Origin: Phycisphaeraceae bacterium
GTDB taxonomy: Bacteria > Planctomycetota > Phycisphaerae > Phycisphaerales > Phycisphaeraceae
Length of the DNA stretch: 64,000 nt
Assembly: GCA_029260715.1 (NCBI GenBank)
Contig: JAJDCS010000010.1
Coordinates: forward strand, 62,001 to 126,000
Direction of reading: 5' to 3'
Both the position numbers and the translations under genes were made by a program. This document shows positions 11,711 through 19,771 of the stretch, piece after piece; position 1 is the stretch's first letter; the number at the start of each line of letters is the position of its first letter. The notes under the pieces were generated by a model. It was not told where the DNA came from and did no database searches. It worked only from the letters and a program-made list of their open reading frames with translations.

Positions 11711-13045
11711 ATTAAAACCCTTATAATTTACGCAGCGATTGTGGGGGCGATAGTGGTATCGCTGGCGCGTTGGCCCGCGGTGGCGATCGGGGCCATGCTG
11801 TGTACCTACGGGCTAGAGCAATGGGCGCAATCGAGCCACATTATTTTTGTGGCACACCCGGCGTTGACCAATTACGTAACCGGCCTCATCTTGCTAATGG
11901 CGTTGGCGGTTAGCCTGCTCAAGGGACGACCGATCTTCACAGATTTGCCGGTTGTGGCGTGGGTGACTTATGCGCTATTTGGCCTGTCATTCTGTTCGAT
12001 ACTGTGGTCCATCTACCCCACAGGGAGCCTTGAGCGATGGATGGCTTTTTGGCCTTACATCGTCACGAAGGTGGTGTTGACACCCCTGCTGGTTACGCGC
12101 CCCAAGGACATTCAACACGGATTCATGTCAACCCTGGCTTTGGGGTCGGTCATCCTTGTATTGCTGTTCACGACCGCGGATTGGTATGGCAGAAGCATCA
12201 TACTCATGGGCAGCGCCGGGGTGACGTCCAGCGGTCAGAACTTGAGCAACCCATTGGCAATAGCTTCGCTGGCAGGCGCCGTGACGCTGGTCGCCATCTT
12301 GATGAACTTCCAGGGGATCGGCAGGGCTTGGCAAATCCTGCGGTGGTTCATCGCAGCCATAGGCTTGGCATTGTCAATTAAGAGCGGGTCGCGCGGGCAG
12401 ATGATCGGGTTGATCTTCGCGACTTTGGTGTTTCTGCCAATCAGCCGTAAATTCAAGAGCCTCGGCGGATTCTTGGGAGCGGCGACCACTGTGGTCTTTA
12501 TCGGCGCGTTGACATACTGGGCATTTCAGCAATACGCGGAGACATACCGGTGGGATTTAGAGGAGATGTCCGAATCTTTTGTAAGTGCCCGGCTCATGAC
12601 CTCGCAAATATTGCTGGAGAGATGGGTCAGTAGTTCGCCCTGGAACTGGTTAATGGGGTTAGGCAGTTCGGCTTCTTTCGACCCCAACCTTCTTGGCAAC
12701 TACCCCCACTTGGTCATGGCGGAAGTCTTAGGAGAGGAAGGCATAGTAGGTTTCGGATTGTTCGTGACGGTAATATTCTTAGCATTCCGGTCCATTGTGG
12801 TGATCTACCCTGTTGCCCAGCCATACGCCGACGCGCGCGGTGTTTTAGCAGCCTTAGGCGCTTTATTTGTGTTTGAGTTGGTGCTGTCGTTTAAGCAAGG
12901 GGCGTTGCTGGGCGTATCACACATGTTTACGTACGCAATCATGCTGGGCAAGTTTGAGTTGGTCGTGCGGCGACAGGTAGAAGCTTCCCAAGGTGTGGAG
13001 ATAGCCCAGCGACACCCGCCACCGCGATTAGCCAACACTCGATGA
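11711..13045 (+). CDS. O-antigen ligase / polysaccharide polymerase family membrane protein
   Basis: A protein of about 444 residues with ten or more hydrophobic segments and a periplasmic-loop pattern of the Wzy_C/WaaL type (IKSGSRGQMIGLIFATL). Such proteins join or polymerise undecaprenyl-linked glycans at the outer face of the inner membrane. The conventional start is GTG 11741, which has no ribosome-binding site. The same frame extends upstream to ATT 11711, preceded by GAGGTG, and would give a natural N-terminus (M-KTLIIYAAIVGAIVVSLA); an in-frame TGA at 11705 limits it. I therefore favour an ATT start, without proof. Neighbouring glycosyltransferases support the function; ligase and polymerase cannot be told apart here. 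Confidence 0.8.
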   Translation: MKTLIIYAAIVGAIVVSLARWPAVAIGAMLCTYGLEQWAQSSHIIFVAHPALTNYVTGLILLMALAVSLLKGRPIFTDLPVVAWVTYALFGLSFCSILWSIYPTGSLERWMAFWPYIVTKVVLTPLLVTRPKDIQHGFMSTLALGSVILVLLFTTADWYGRSIILMGSAGVTSSGQNLSNPLAIASLAGAVTLVAILMNFQGIGRAWQILRWFIAAIGLALSIKSGSRGQMIGLIFATLVFLPISRKFKSLGGFLGAATTVVFIGALTYWAFQQYAETYRWDLEEMSESFVSARLMTSQILLERWVSSSPWNWLMGLGSSASFDPNLLGNYPHLVMAEVLGEEGIVGFGLFVTVIFLAFRSIVVIYPVAQPYADARGVLAALGALFVFELVLSFKQGALLGVSHMFTYAIMLGKFELVVRRQVEASQGVEIAQRHPPPRLANTR

Positions 13046-13090
13046 CAGCAGCGATTTTCCGATGCAGACGGCTGGGGTTGCTTTATTTAA

Positions 13091-13912
13091 TCAAAGGCTG
13101 CATACAAAATCGCTGATCAGTCTCGCTGTGTGCTGTGACTGCTCCTCTTGCGGGCAGTGCCCGCAGTGTTCGATGACGCGTAGCGAGGCGGCGGGCAGCT
13201 GCTTTACCAACCGTTGGCTGACCCAAAGCGGGACGACACGGTCTTGGCGCCCGTGGATCAGCAGCGCGGGCAGGTCTAAATTCGCGTATTGGGGGGTCAG
13301 TTCGTCGATGTTGTCGGGCAGGATGTGTCGCGCCGCGGCAATCAAAGCCGATTTGGCGCCCGGCAGGCGCAGCGAACGCGCATACGCTTCGACCAAGTCA
13401 TCGGGTACCGGGGTGTCGGGGTGGTAAGCGGTCTTGATCACACGTTTCGTCTGGAATGCCGCGGGCAAGAGGCGGGTGATCAGCCAACCCAGTGCGGGGA
13501 GGCGCAACGCGGCAATGAACCCAGGCATGGCCTGACGGTAAGCGGGGCTGTCAATCAGCACGAACCGCGTCAACGGGTTGGGCTGCCTGCTCGCCAACCG
13601 CAACGCCGTCATCAACGCCACACCGCCACCCATAGAGTGCCCAATGAGCGTCACGTCGGTTAACCGCAAATGATCGATCAAGCCCTCGATCAGCTCGGCC
13701 TGATCCAACAAGCTGTACCTTCCGTCTGCGGGCTTGTCTGAATCGCCGAAGCCTTTGAGGTCGACCGCGATCACCTCGTTGTGTTCCGCCAGTGACTTGC
13801 GGACACGGCTCCATGTGTGCAGGTTAGCCCCGAAACCGTGCAGCAAGAGAACCGGGGGGCCGGCTCCCTCTCTGAAGCCGTACAAGCGGACGTCGTCAAC
13901 CAGAAACTCCAC
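13091..13912 (-). CDS. Alpha/beta hydrolase
   Basis: A 273-residue single-domain hydrolase. The oxyanion segment LLLHGFGANLHTW follows the first strands, the nucleophile elbow GHSMGG gives Ser93, and Asp224 (GRQDRVVPL) and His252 (HCGHCPQEE) complete the triad. A lid insertion at about residues 125-200 separates the core halves. This arrangement is shared by epoxide hydrolases, haloperoxidase-like esterases and C-C bond hydrolases, so the substrate is unknown. There is no signal peptide. It is convergent with the O-antigen ligase gene (45-base gap) and divergent from the exported protein gene at 14038. Confidence 0.85.
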   Translation of the reverse strand: MEFLVDDVRLYGFREGAGPPVLLLHGFGANLHTWSRVRKSLAEHNEVIAVDLKGFGDSDKPADGRYSLLDQAELIEGLIDHLRLTDVTLIGHSMGGGVALMTALRLASRQPNPLTRFVLIDSPAYRQAMPGFIAALRLPALGWLITRLLPAAFQTKRVIKTAYHPDTPVPDDLVEAYARSLRLPGAKSALIAAARHILPDNIDELTPQYANLDLPALLIHGRQDRVVPLWVSQRLVKQLPAASLRVIEHCGHCPQEEQSQHTARLISDFVCSL

Positions 13913-13952
13913 AGGTTACCCTATTTACAGATTTTTTCGACAGATGACACGG

Positions 13953-13958
13953 TATAAT
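13953..13958 (+). promoter_or_regulatory. TATAAT -10 element upstream of the exported LolA-like gene
   Basis: A perfect TATAAT lies 79 bases before the chosen start at 14038, in the divergent gap after the hydrolase start. No good -35 hexamer is seen 16-18 bases upstream; that stretch is T-rich. It is a plausible sigma-70-type promoter by sequence only. Confidence 0.4.
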
Positions 13959-14037
13959 AACTCTGAAAATTCATGCCTGATTGTATCGACCGGTTGAACA
14001 AAACGAAGCACTAACCCGCCACATGAAATATCTCGCT

Positions 14038-14862
14038 ATGAAAAAAACCAATTACCAACTCCGTTTGTTTCTTTTGGCTTGCGTGGCGGTTCTTCACGCC
14101 GCGGCCTCTCTTACTGCTCACGCGGAGGCGCCCGACGACGCGCGGGCGCTCATCGAGAAAGTCGTTATCGCTATGGGCACCGCTCAGCACCTCCACGAAC
14201 TGAAAGACGTTGAGTACGTCTACATCTACCGCGACGGCGAAGACGGCAAAATGGACGTCTCTGTCGAGCGGTACATGTTCGATGGCGAGGTGTCTTGGGG
14301 GGAGTATGTTCTGCGGGAAAAGCACGTGCTGCCCGAGACAAAGGGGCGGGTGGCCCAGGGCTATAACGGCTCAGAGACTTGGATGACCGTGGACGGCGCA
14401 TCCGTGACCGATGCCCAGGGGCTGAAGATGGCTGACTTTCTGCGCAAAACAAATTACTACTGGTTTGCCATGATGTTCAAGCTGTTGGACCCCGGCATTC
14501 ACTATAGCTACGAGGGCACGCGACTTGTTGAGGGCACGCAATACGCGTTGGTCAAAATGACCTTTGATCAGGGTGTGGGCGACGTGTCCGATACGTACCT
14601 GCTCTACATCAACCCCGATACGTACCTGGTGGACCGGTTCCTGTTCACGGTGATGGACTTCGGCATGACCGATCCGCTGTTGATGGAGGTGTCGTACGAA
14701 GAGGTAGACGGTTTGAAGCTGCCCACCTATCGGCGATTCACACCCGCGGACTGGCAGGGTCAGGTAAAGGGCGGCGCCTGGACAGAAGAAATTAGCATCA
14801 ACGTCAGATTCAACAACGGCATTTCGCGGGCGATGTTCGATAGCCCCAAAGAAATAGATTGA
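14038..14862 (+). CDS. Exported LolA-like (DUF6503-like) hypothetical protein
   Basis: A 274-residue protein with a clear signal peptide (KKTNYQLRLF, then a hydrophobic core, cleavage near AHAEA). After it, ALIEKVVIAMG and the long alternating strands (VEYVYIYRD, YGYNGSE-like QGYNGSETWMTVDG, YALVKMTF, YLLYINPDTYLVDRF) look like the open beta-barrel half of LolA/LolB-like lipid or lipoprotein carriers. Similar proteins are annotated as outer membrane lipoprotein-sorting protein or DUF6503. A periplasmic role in handling hydrophobic ligands is inferred, not shown. ATG 14038 gives the best signal peptide; ATG 14023 and TTG 13981 are alternatives in frame. Neither has a strong ribosome-binding site. 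Confidence 0.65.
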   Translation: MKKTNYQLRLFLLACVAVLHAAASLTAHAEAPDDARALIEKVVIAMGTAQHLHELKDVEYVYIYRDGEDGKMDVSVERYMFDGEVSWGEYVLREKHVLPETKGRVAQGYNGSETWMTVDGASVTDAQGLKMADFLRKTNYYWFAMMFKLLDPGIHYSYEGTRLVEGTQYALVKMTFDQGVGDVSDTYLLYINPDTYLVDRFLFTVMDFGMTDPLLMEVSYEEVDGLKLPTYRRFTPADWQGQVKGGAWTEEISINVRFNNGISRAMFDSPKEID

Positions 14863-14976
14863 ACCGGCGGGCACTTCGTATAGAGCGGTTTTCGTTAGGG
14901 GCTGCAACAAACGATCGTGCGCCGGGACCACTTCCTGATCCGTCTTAGGCGAACAGTTCGTCGCGCGCGGTGTGGA

Positions 14977-15339
14977 TTAATCCGAGTCCGTGTTTGTGTG
15001 TGCTTGGTGGGGCTTGTTTGCCCGGGGCTTGCGTAGGTTGATATACAACACGCCCCCAAGCCCGCCCACCAGCGAAAACGGCACGGCTAGCATAAGCAAA
15101 ATGGAATAGTAGAAGCCGCTTGCCAAGTCGCCGCTCGCCTGCTGGGTAGCGGCGATCGTGTCGCCGCCGCTGGCGGCTGCTGTGGTGTCGCTGTTGGACA
15201 GGTTCTCACTGCACATGGGGCACGCCAATGCGGACCCGCCACGCGCCACTGCGGCCAACACCACCAGGATGACGGCGGCCCGCTTGCCCCACAAGCCTAT
15301 GTTTCGTGCTCTCATTTTGTTAGCCGGTGTATCGTTCAA
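14977..15339 (-). CDS. Small exported membrane protein with Cys-Pro-Met-Cys motif
   Basis: A 120-residue protein starting at TTG 15339, which has AAAGGA eight bases upstream; an internal ATG at 15315 lacks one. It has an N-terminal signal sequence (GKRAAVILVVLAAVARGG), then CPMC at residues 40-43, a Ser/Thr/Ala-rich spacer, and one transmembrane helix (FYYSILLMLAVPFSLVGG). The CxxC at the predicted mature N-terminus could bind a metal or be redox-active. I know such short proteins from planctomycete genomes near oxidase assembly genes, but no function is established. It lies on the minus strand downstream of the PDZ-protein gene (63-base gap). Confidence 0.65.
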   Translation of the reverse strand: MNDTPANKMRARNIGLWGKRAAVILVVLAAVARGGSALACPMCSENLSNSDTTAAASGGDTIAATQQASGDLASGFYYSILLMLAVPFSLVGGLGGVLYINLRKPRANKPHQAHTNTDSD

Positions 15340-15402
15340 TGCCTGCGTCCTTTTGTCACAACCCTAAAACGGATCATAAACCCAACCCGCCTCGGCGTGA
15401 AA

Positions 15403-16176
15403 TTAGTGCCCGGGAGGCTGGGCCCGCTCGGGGTCATCGGGCGAGGGTATTACAAAGTCAACGGGTGCGGGCCTGTGCTGTTGGCTGACGATTTTTTGTT
15501 TCTGAACGGTCCACGCGTCGGCAAACGGCTGCTGTAGCTGCCCGGCGTTGCGGTACATCGCCTGCAGGGCTGAGAGGCTGGCGAGCTGGATCGAGACCGA
15601 GACCTTCTCCGCGTCGCGGTAGACCTCTAGCCTTACGACCCCGCCGGCCTGGCGACGCTGTATCTCGTTGATGAACTCGTTAGCCGCCATGTTCGCGCTG
15701 AGGCCCGTGGCAAACGCTTGCCCGTCGATGCCGACAATTAAATCACCCGCTTGCAGGCGCGTGTAGCCGGGGAAGCCGGGGAAGGTCTTGACCACCAGCA
15801 AGCCCGGCTGGTTCAACCGGCTTAGTTCACCGGCGGCGAATGACTGGTGCTGGATGCCGATCGCGCCGCGTCCCGCGTCCTTGAACCGTTCTTGTCGGAC
15901 CAGGCGCAACACGTGGTGACGCGCGACCGTCAGCAACCGGTGCCGCTGCTCGGGGTGCTGGGCGGCTGCGTACAGGGCGCGCAGGGCTTCGTGGTCAAGC
16001 GGCTCAAGCAGCAATCGCTGTGTCGCCTCTTGTCGTGCGGCGAAGTCGTCTTGGCCCAAGCCGTCGAGCCACTCGCGGACAAGCTGCGAAGGCTCACTGC
16101 CTAGGGCCGCGCTGGGCCACCACGCCGCGACGACACTAAAAAATATAAAAAGACATACTCGACGCGGGTGTCTCAT
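15403..16176 (-). CDS. Exported PDZ-domain protein
   Basis: 257 residues: signal peptide (LFIFFSVVAAWWPSAALG), an N-terminal helical region like a HEAT or tetratricopeptide unit (residues about 28-95), then a PDZ domain at about 100-200. The PDZ carries GAIGIQHQSF, LVVKTFPGFPGYTRLQAGDLIVGIDGQ and VVRLEVYRDAEKVSVSIQL, the usual carboxylate loop, ligand strand and closing strand. No protease domain is present, so it is likely an adaptor or regulator in the periplasm. Its start is 48 bases downstream of the kinase-like gene stop on the same strand, suggesting co-transcription. Confidence 0.75.
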   Translation of the reverse strand: MRHPRRVCLFIFFSVVAAWWPSAALGSEPSQLVREWLDGLGQDDFAARQEATQRLLLEPLDHEALRALYAAAQHPEQRHRLLTVARHHVLRLVRQERFKDAGRGAIGIQHQSFAAGELSRLNQPGLLVVKTFPGFPGYTRLQAGDLIVGIDGQAFATGLSANMAANEFINEIQRRQAGGVVRLEVYRDAEKVSVSIQLASLSALQAMYRNAGQLQQPFADAWTVQKQKIVSQQHRPAPVDFVIPSPDDPERAQPPGH

Positions 16177-16224
16177 GGTCGATCCCGGTAACGGGCTTAT
16201 TCTGACGGGCCAGCGCCCCCCTGG

Positions 16225-17367
16225 TTAAACCGATTCGAGCACGCTCTCCATGGCGTCGGCCTGCTCCTGGATCCAACGCACCTTGCGTTCGATCATCAGG
16301 AGGAACCCCACGCCGTCCATCTGGGCGAACGACCCGGTGGCGGCGATAGGGATCACGCTTTCTGCGATCAGCGCCTCGATCATCAGCCACGGGACGGTCC
16401 GCAGTTCAGCTTTGGCCAGCACGCAGTTGGGCACCGAGTCGTACCCGCGCAGGAAGCTCTCGAACCGCCGCTTGTCGATGTGGTTGGGCCAGCTGGCTGG
16501 GTCGTCACCGCCGCCGAGGATTGAAAACTGCAGCGCGCCGTTGGCCACATCGATCACCCGCTGCTGTATCCTGGCCGCGTCGTAGTCGATGACCGCGACG
16601 ACCTTGTGCCCGCGGAAGAGCATGTTGCCAGGGTGCCAGTCGCTGTGGACGATCTGCATGGGCCAATCCGACAGCCCCATCTCATTGACGCGCATGGCTG
16701 CGGCGTTGTAGCTGGTGTGCAGGAATTGGACGGTGTTTTGGATGCGTTGGGCCTGGCTTGATGCGTTTTGCGGGTCGACACGGGCCAAGGTGTTCGGGAT
16801 CGCGCCCATCGATTTTGTGACGCCTCGCGCGCCGTGGTACGAACCCTGTGACGGCTCGTACTGGGGCACGTAGTCCAGCAGCAGCTTGTGGAACAGTGCC
16901 AGCGTCTTGCCGGCGTCGGCGGCCGCGGCGGCGGAGTTATCAAAACTCGTGCCGCTGATGTACTCGAACAACTCGTAGATGTGGTCCTTGTACTGGGGCA
17001 TGGAGTTGTTGTCGTCGTCCGTGCCAACGAGGTGCGGCAGGGGGAACTGCTTGTTGGCTAGGTAGAGCTGAAGGTCGTGGCTAAACGCGACTTTGTGTGG
17101 GTCGTCCTTGCCGCAGGCGCGTCGCTTGAGCAGGAACGTGCCATCGGAGGTTCGCAGGATCAGTTTGGGAGACTTGCGTGAACCCCGTGGGAATTCCTGG
17201 ACCGACTGGATCGTGCCCACGTCGTATCGGCTCATGACAATGGCCAACTCGTCGGCGGCGAACTTCTCTCGCTCGTCAGAACCGGGTCGGAGTGAACTGC
17301 CCGACCCGCTGGCTGGGCTGACGGTGGGCTGGCTTGAAAGCCTTGGAAATCGGGGTGCGCCGCTCAT
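16225..17367 (-). CDS. Aminoglycoside phosphotransferase-family kinase
   Basis: A 380-residue small-molecule kinase of the APH/choline-kinase fold. The ATP-side lobe has LILRTSDGTFLLKRR, with the lysine that would contact phosphate. The catalytic loop VHSDWHPGNMLF places the base at Asp243, and VIDYDAA gives the metal-binding Asp261. The substrate is unknown; homoserine kinase-like and spore-coat CotS-like members share this layout. The first 40 residues are Ser/Pro-rich and may be disordered. There is no signal peptide. It is 87 bases downstream of yicC on the same strand. Confidence 0.8.
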   Translation of the reverse strand: MSGAPRFPRLSSQPTVSPASGSGSSLRPGSDEREKFAADELAIVMSRYDVGTIQSVQEFPRGSRKSPKLILRTSDGTFLLKRRACGKDDPHKVAFSHDLQLYLANKQFPLPHLVGTDDDNNSMPQYKDHIYELFEYISGTSFDNSAAAAADAGKTLALFHKLLLDYVPQYEPSQGSYHGARGVTKSMGAIPNTLARVDPQNASSQAQRIQNTVQFLHTSYNAAAMRVNEMGLSDWPMQIVHSDWHPGNMLFRGHKVVAVIDYDAARIQQRVIDVANGALQFSILGGGDDPASWPNHIDKRRFESFLRGYDSVPNCVLAKAELRTVPWLMIEALIAESVIPIAATGSFAQMDGVGFLLMIERKVRWIQEQADAMESVLESV

Positions 17368-17454
17368 TGGATTTTGAGCTTTCTGCTGATGAATTGCCTT
17401 TCTCCTTGCTCGCCTCTGCGGGGCCCCCTCCCGATGAGCCCCGCGAACACACGT

Positions 17455-18354
17455 TCATTCTACATTTTGCACCTGCTCTTTGATCCGATCAATCGAGCCT
17501 TTGACCTCCACGATCGCTTTGCTGATCCTCGCGTCGTTGGATTTGCTGGCTATGGTGTTGGCCTCTCTAAGCAATTCCTGTGCTAGGAAGTCTAGTGTCC
17601 GTCCTGCCGGTTCTCCATCGGCATCGCGGATAATCTGCTCGAACTGCTCCATGTGGGCTGCCATGCGTGTCACTTCTTCAGAGATATCGGCTTTTTCGGC
17701 GAACATCGCCACTTCTCGGACCAGGTCTTTCTCTTCCAACTGTAGCTGGGCACGGGCCATAAGATCGTCGATCCGCGTGCGCAGCCGCTGGTGGTACTCT
17801 TCGATCACCTCCGGCGCCCGCTGGCCTATCACCTCCAGCAGTGCGCTGATGGCCCGTCTTTGTTTGAGCATGTCCTCGGCGAGCATCTGCCCCTCGGTGC
17901 TGCGCATGGCCATGAGCTTGTCGCAGGCCCGCTGAATCAGCTTCGCCACCACGGGCCGGGCTCTGTCGATCATTTCCTGCTCGTCTTGCCCCGTGTCCAA
18001 TACCCCCGGCAGTGCCAACAGCGAGGTCAGGTCGATATGGATATTCGGCGCCTCCGATGCCAGCCGACCGTGGAGGGTTTCGAGGTGGCTCAGATAATCT
18101 TGCAGCACTTCGCTGTTGATTCGCGGGGCGGAATCGGGGGTGGCGTCGTGCATGCGGACGGTCATCGCCACCGACCCGCGGGCCAGGCGTTTGCGTAACA
18201 GCGCCTCGACTTCGGACTCCAACCCGCCGATATGCTCGGGCAGCCGTACCGTCGCCTTGAAGTAACGGTTGTTGAGGCTGCGCACCTCCACGGCGTAATG
18301 CACCCCGTCTACTTGCTCGGACGCGTCCCCAAAACCCGTCATGGATCGGATCAA
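17455..18354 (-). CDS. yicC: YicC/YloC family endoribonuclease
   Basis: A 299-residue protein with the family start MIRSMTGFGDA, then VEVRSLNNRYF and LLRKRLARGSVAMTV, a long helical middle and a conserved C-terminal half (EVARMAAHMEQF-like EEVTRMAAHMEQFEQII, and GRTLDFLAQELLREANTI, KSNDARI). YicC proteins are metal-dependent endoribonucleases involved in RNA turnover. Its ATG overlaps the secG stop by four bases (ATGA), so the two are translationally coupled. The length matches the family (about 290) with no missing block. Confidence 0.93.
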   Translation of the reverse strand: MIRSMTGFGDASEQVDGVHYAVEVRSLNNRYFKATVRLPEHIGGLESEVEALLRKRLARGSVAMTVRMHDATPDSAPRINSEVLQDYLSHLETLHGRLASEAPNIHIDLTSLLALPGVLDTGQDEQEMIDRARPVVAKLIQRACDKLMAMRSTEGQMLAEDMLKQRRAISALLEVIGQRAPEVIEEYHQRLRTRIDDLMARAQLQLEEKDLVREVAMFAEKADISEEVTRMAAHMEQFEQIIRDADGEPAGRTLDFLAQELLREANTIASKSNDARISKAIVEVKGSIDRIKEQVQNVE

Positions 18355-18749
18355 GGCGCCTCCTCTTGCGATTGGGCCGCCTGTGGGGTGGTGTCGGGCG
18401 CTTGGCTTATTGGATCGGCGGGCGGTGTATCGGCCTGACTTTGTTGGGACGCTTGACCCGTGTCGGACATGACCGCCGGAACGACTTCCTCGTTACCGGG
18501 CTTGATCGACCACGTTAGGCCGATCGCCAGCACCAAAAACGCGCCGAAGCAGAACACCGTGAACCACGTCAGCACGTCGCCTGCCTTGGCGCCGAACACC
18601 GACTGCGAACTGCCCCCGCCCCCGCCGAAGGCGCCGCTCAGCCCACCGCCACGCGGCTTCTGGATCAAGATCACCAGCATCATGAACACGCACACCAAGA
18701 CAAACAAGGTGGCCAATAGCGAAACGTACCAAGTGCCTAACATCAACAT
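18351..18749 (-). CDS. secG: Preprotein translocase subunit SecG
   Basis: A small SecYEG subunit that assists protein export. It has two transmembrane helices (residues about 5-28 and 60-82) joined by the conserved IQKPRGGGLSGAFGGGG and SVFGAKAGD motifs. An Ala/Gln/Pro-rich tail of about 45 residues extends past the second helix, longer than in E. coli SecG and probably disordered. AGAGGG lies seven bases before the ATG. It sits between tpiA and yicC; a tpiA-secG pairing is common in bacteria. Confidence 0.92.
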   Translation of the reverse strand: MLMLGTWYVSLLATLFVLVCVFMMLVILIQKPRGGGLSGAFGGGGGSSQSVFGAKAGDVLTWFTVFCFGAFLVLAIGLTWSIKPGNEEVVPAVMSDTGQASQQSQADTPPADPISQAPDTTPQAAQSQEEAP

Positions 18750-18834
18750 GCCGTTACCCTCTTTGCTAAATTTCTAACCGTCGTCCCAACACCCCTTGAT
18801 AGGCTGATCGTGCGTTTGAGCGCGTTTACGGCGC

Positions 18835-19632
18835 TTAGCCCACCGCGGCAGCCACCGTCGCGGACGCCGCCTCCACAATCGCCACAAAATCGTCTGCTTT
18901 GAGCGACGCCCCGCCGATCAGCCCGCCGTCGATATCTGGCTGGCTGAATAGCTCGGCCGCGTTCGAAGGCTTGACCGACCCGCCGTATTGGATGCGTGTG
19001 GCCTGGGCTACTTTGTCGCCGAACATGGCCGCCAGCGTGCCGCGGATCGCCCGGTGGGCCCCTTGCGCGTCGTCGGGCGTGGCGGTGCGGCCTGTGCCGA
19101 TGGCCCAGACCGGCTCATACGCGATAACCACCCGGCCCATCTGGCCCGCGCCGACGCCGGCAAGACCGTACTGTGTCTGGGCTGCGTTGACCGCGTCGGT
19201 CTGGCCCAACTCACGCTGCTCAAGCTTCTCGCCCACGCACAACACCACGTCCAGCCCAGCTTCCAGTGCTGCCCGCACCTTGCGGTTAATCAGTTCATCG
19301 CTTTCACCGATGACGTGGCGACGCTCGCTGTGGCCGGCCAAGACCGTTTCCACGCCCACGTCTTTGAGCATGGACATGCTCACCTCGCCGGTGAACGCGC
19401 CGTTCGACTCGTGGTAGCAGTCCTGTGCCCCCAGCTTGACCGTCAGGCCACCGCTAGCCGCTTTCAACACCGTGCCAACCTGCAACAGGTACGGGAACGG
19501 CGGAAAGACCACCGCCTCCGCCTTGTCCAAGCCGCCCACGCGTTGGGCGATAACCTCGGCCAGTTGCTTGGCGTCCCGAGCGTGCAGGTTCATCTTCCAA
19601 TTACCGCCAACGATCGGCGTGCGCTGTGACAT
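18835..19632 (-). CDS. tpiA: Triosephosphate isomerase
   Basis: Interconverts glyceraldehyde 3-phosphate and dihydroxyacetone phosphate in glycolysis. ATG 19632 is chosen over an upstream in-frame start (19665) because GAGGG lies five bases before it and the protein then begins normally, with GGNWKMN and catalytic Lys13. The electrophilic histidine is in LAGHSERRH, the catalytic glutamate in AYEPVWAIGTG, and the phosphate loop in GGSVKPSNA and GGLIGGASL. 265 residues, slightly above the usual 250. It is followed 85 bases later by secG. Confidence 0.96.
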   Translation of the reverse strand: MSQRTPIVGGNWKMNLHARDAKQLAEVIAQRVGGLDKAEAVVFPPFPYLLQVGTVLKAASGGLTVKLGAQDCYHESNGAFTGEVSMSMLKDVGVETVLAGHSERRHVIGESDELINRKVRAALEAGLDVVLCVGEKLEQRELGQTDAVNAAQTQYGLAGVGAGQMGRVVIAYEPVWAIGTGRTATPDDAQGAHRAIRGTLAAMFGDKVAQATRIQYGGSVKPSNAAELFSQPDIDGGLIGGASLKADDFVAIVEAASATVAAAVG

Positions 19633-19719
19633 TGAAACCCTCATAACACACAAGGCCATCCTCAATGGTCAACACCCACCAGGACGGCCCCATCTTTGGA
19701 TCAAAATCTACAAGCCCTG

Positions 19720-19725
19720 ATTATA
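19720..19725 (-). promoter_or_regulatory. TATAAT -10 element upstream of tpiA
   Basis: A perfect minus-strand TATAAT lies in the 139-base hemC-tpiA gap, 87 bases before the tpiA start. The -35 region (about 19743-19748) is a weak match. It would let tpiA-secG-yicC be transcribed separately from hemC. Evidence is sequence only. Confidence 0.38.
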
Positions 19726-19771
19726 CAGCAAGATGATCGCCTCACACCACCCCGCAACCGCACACCAACTC

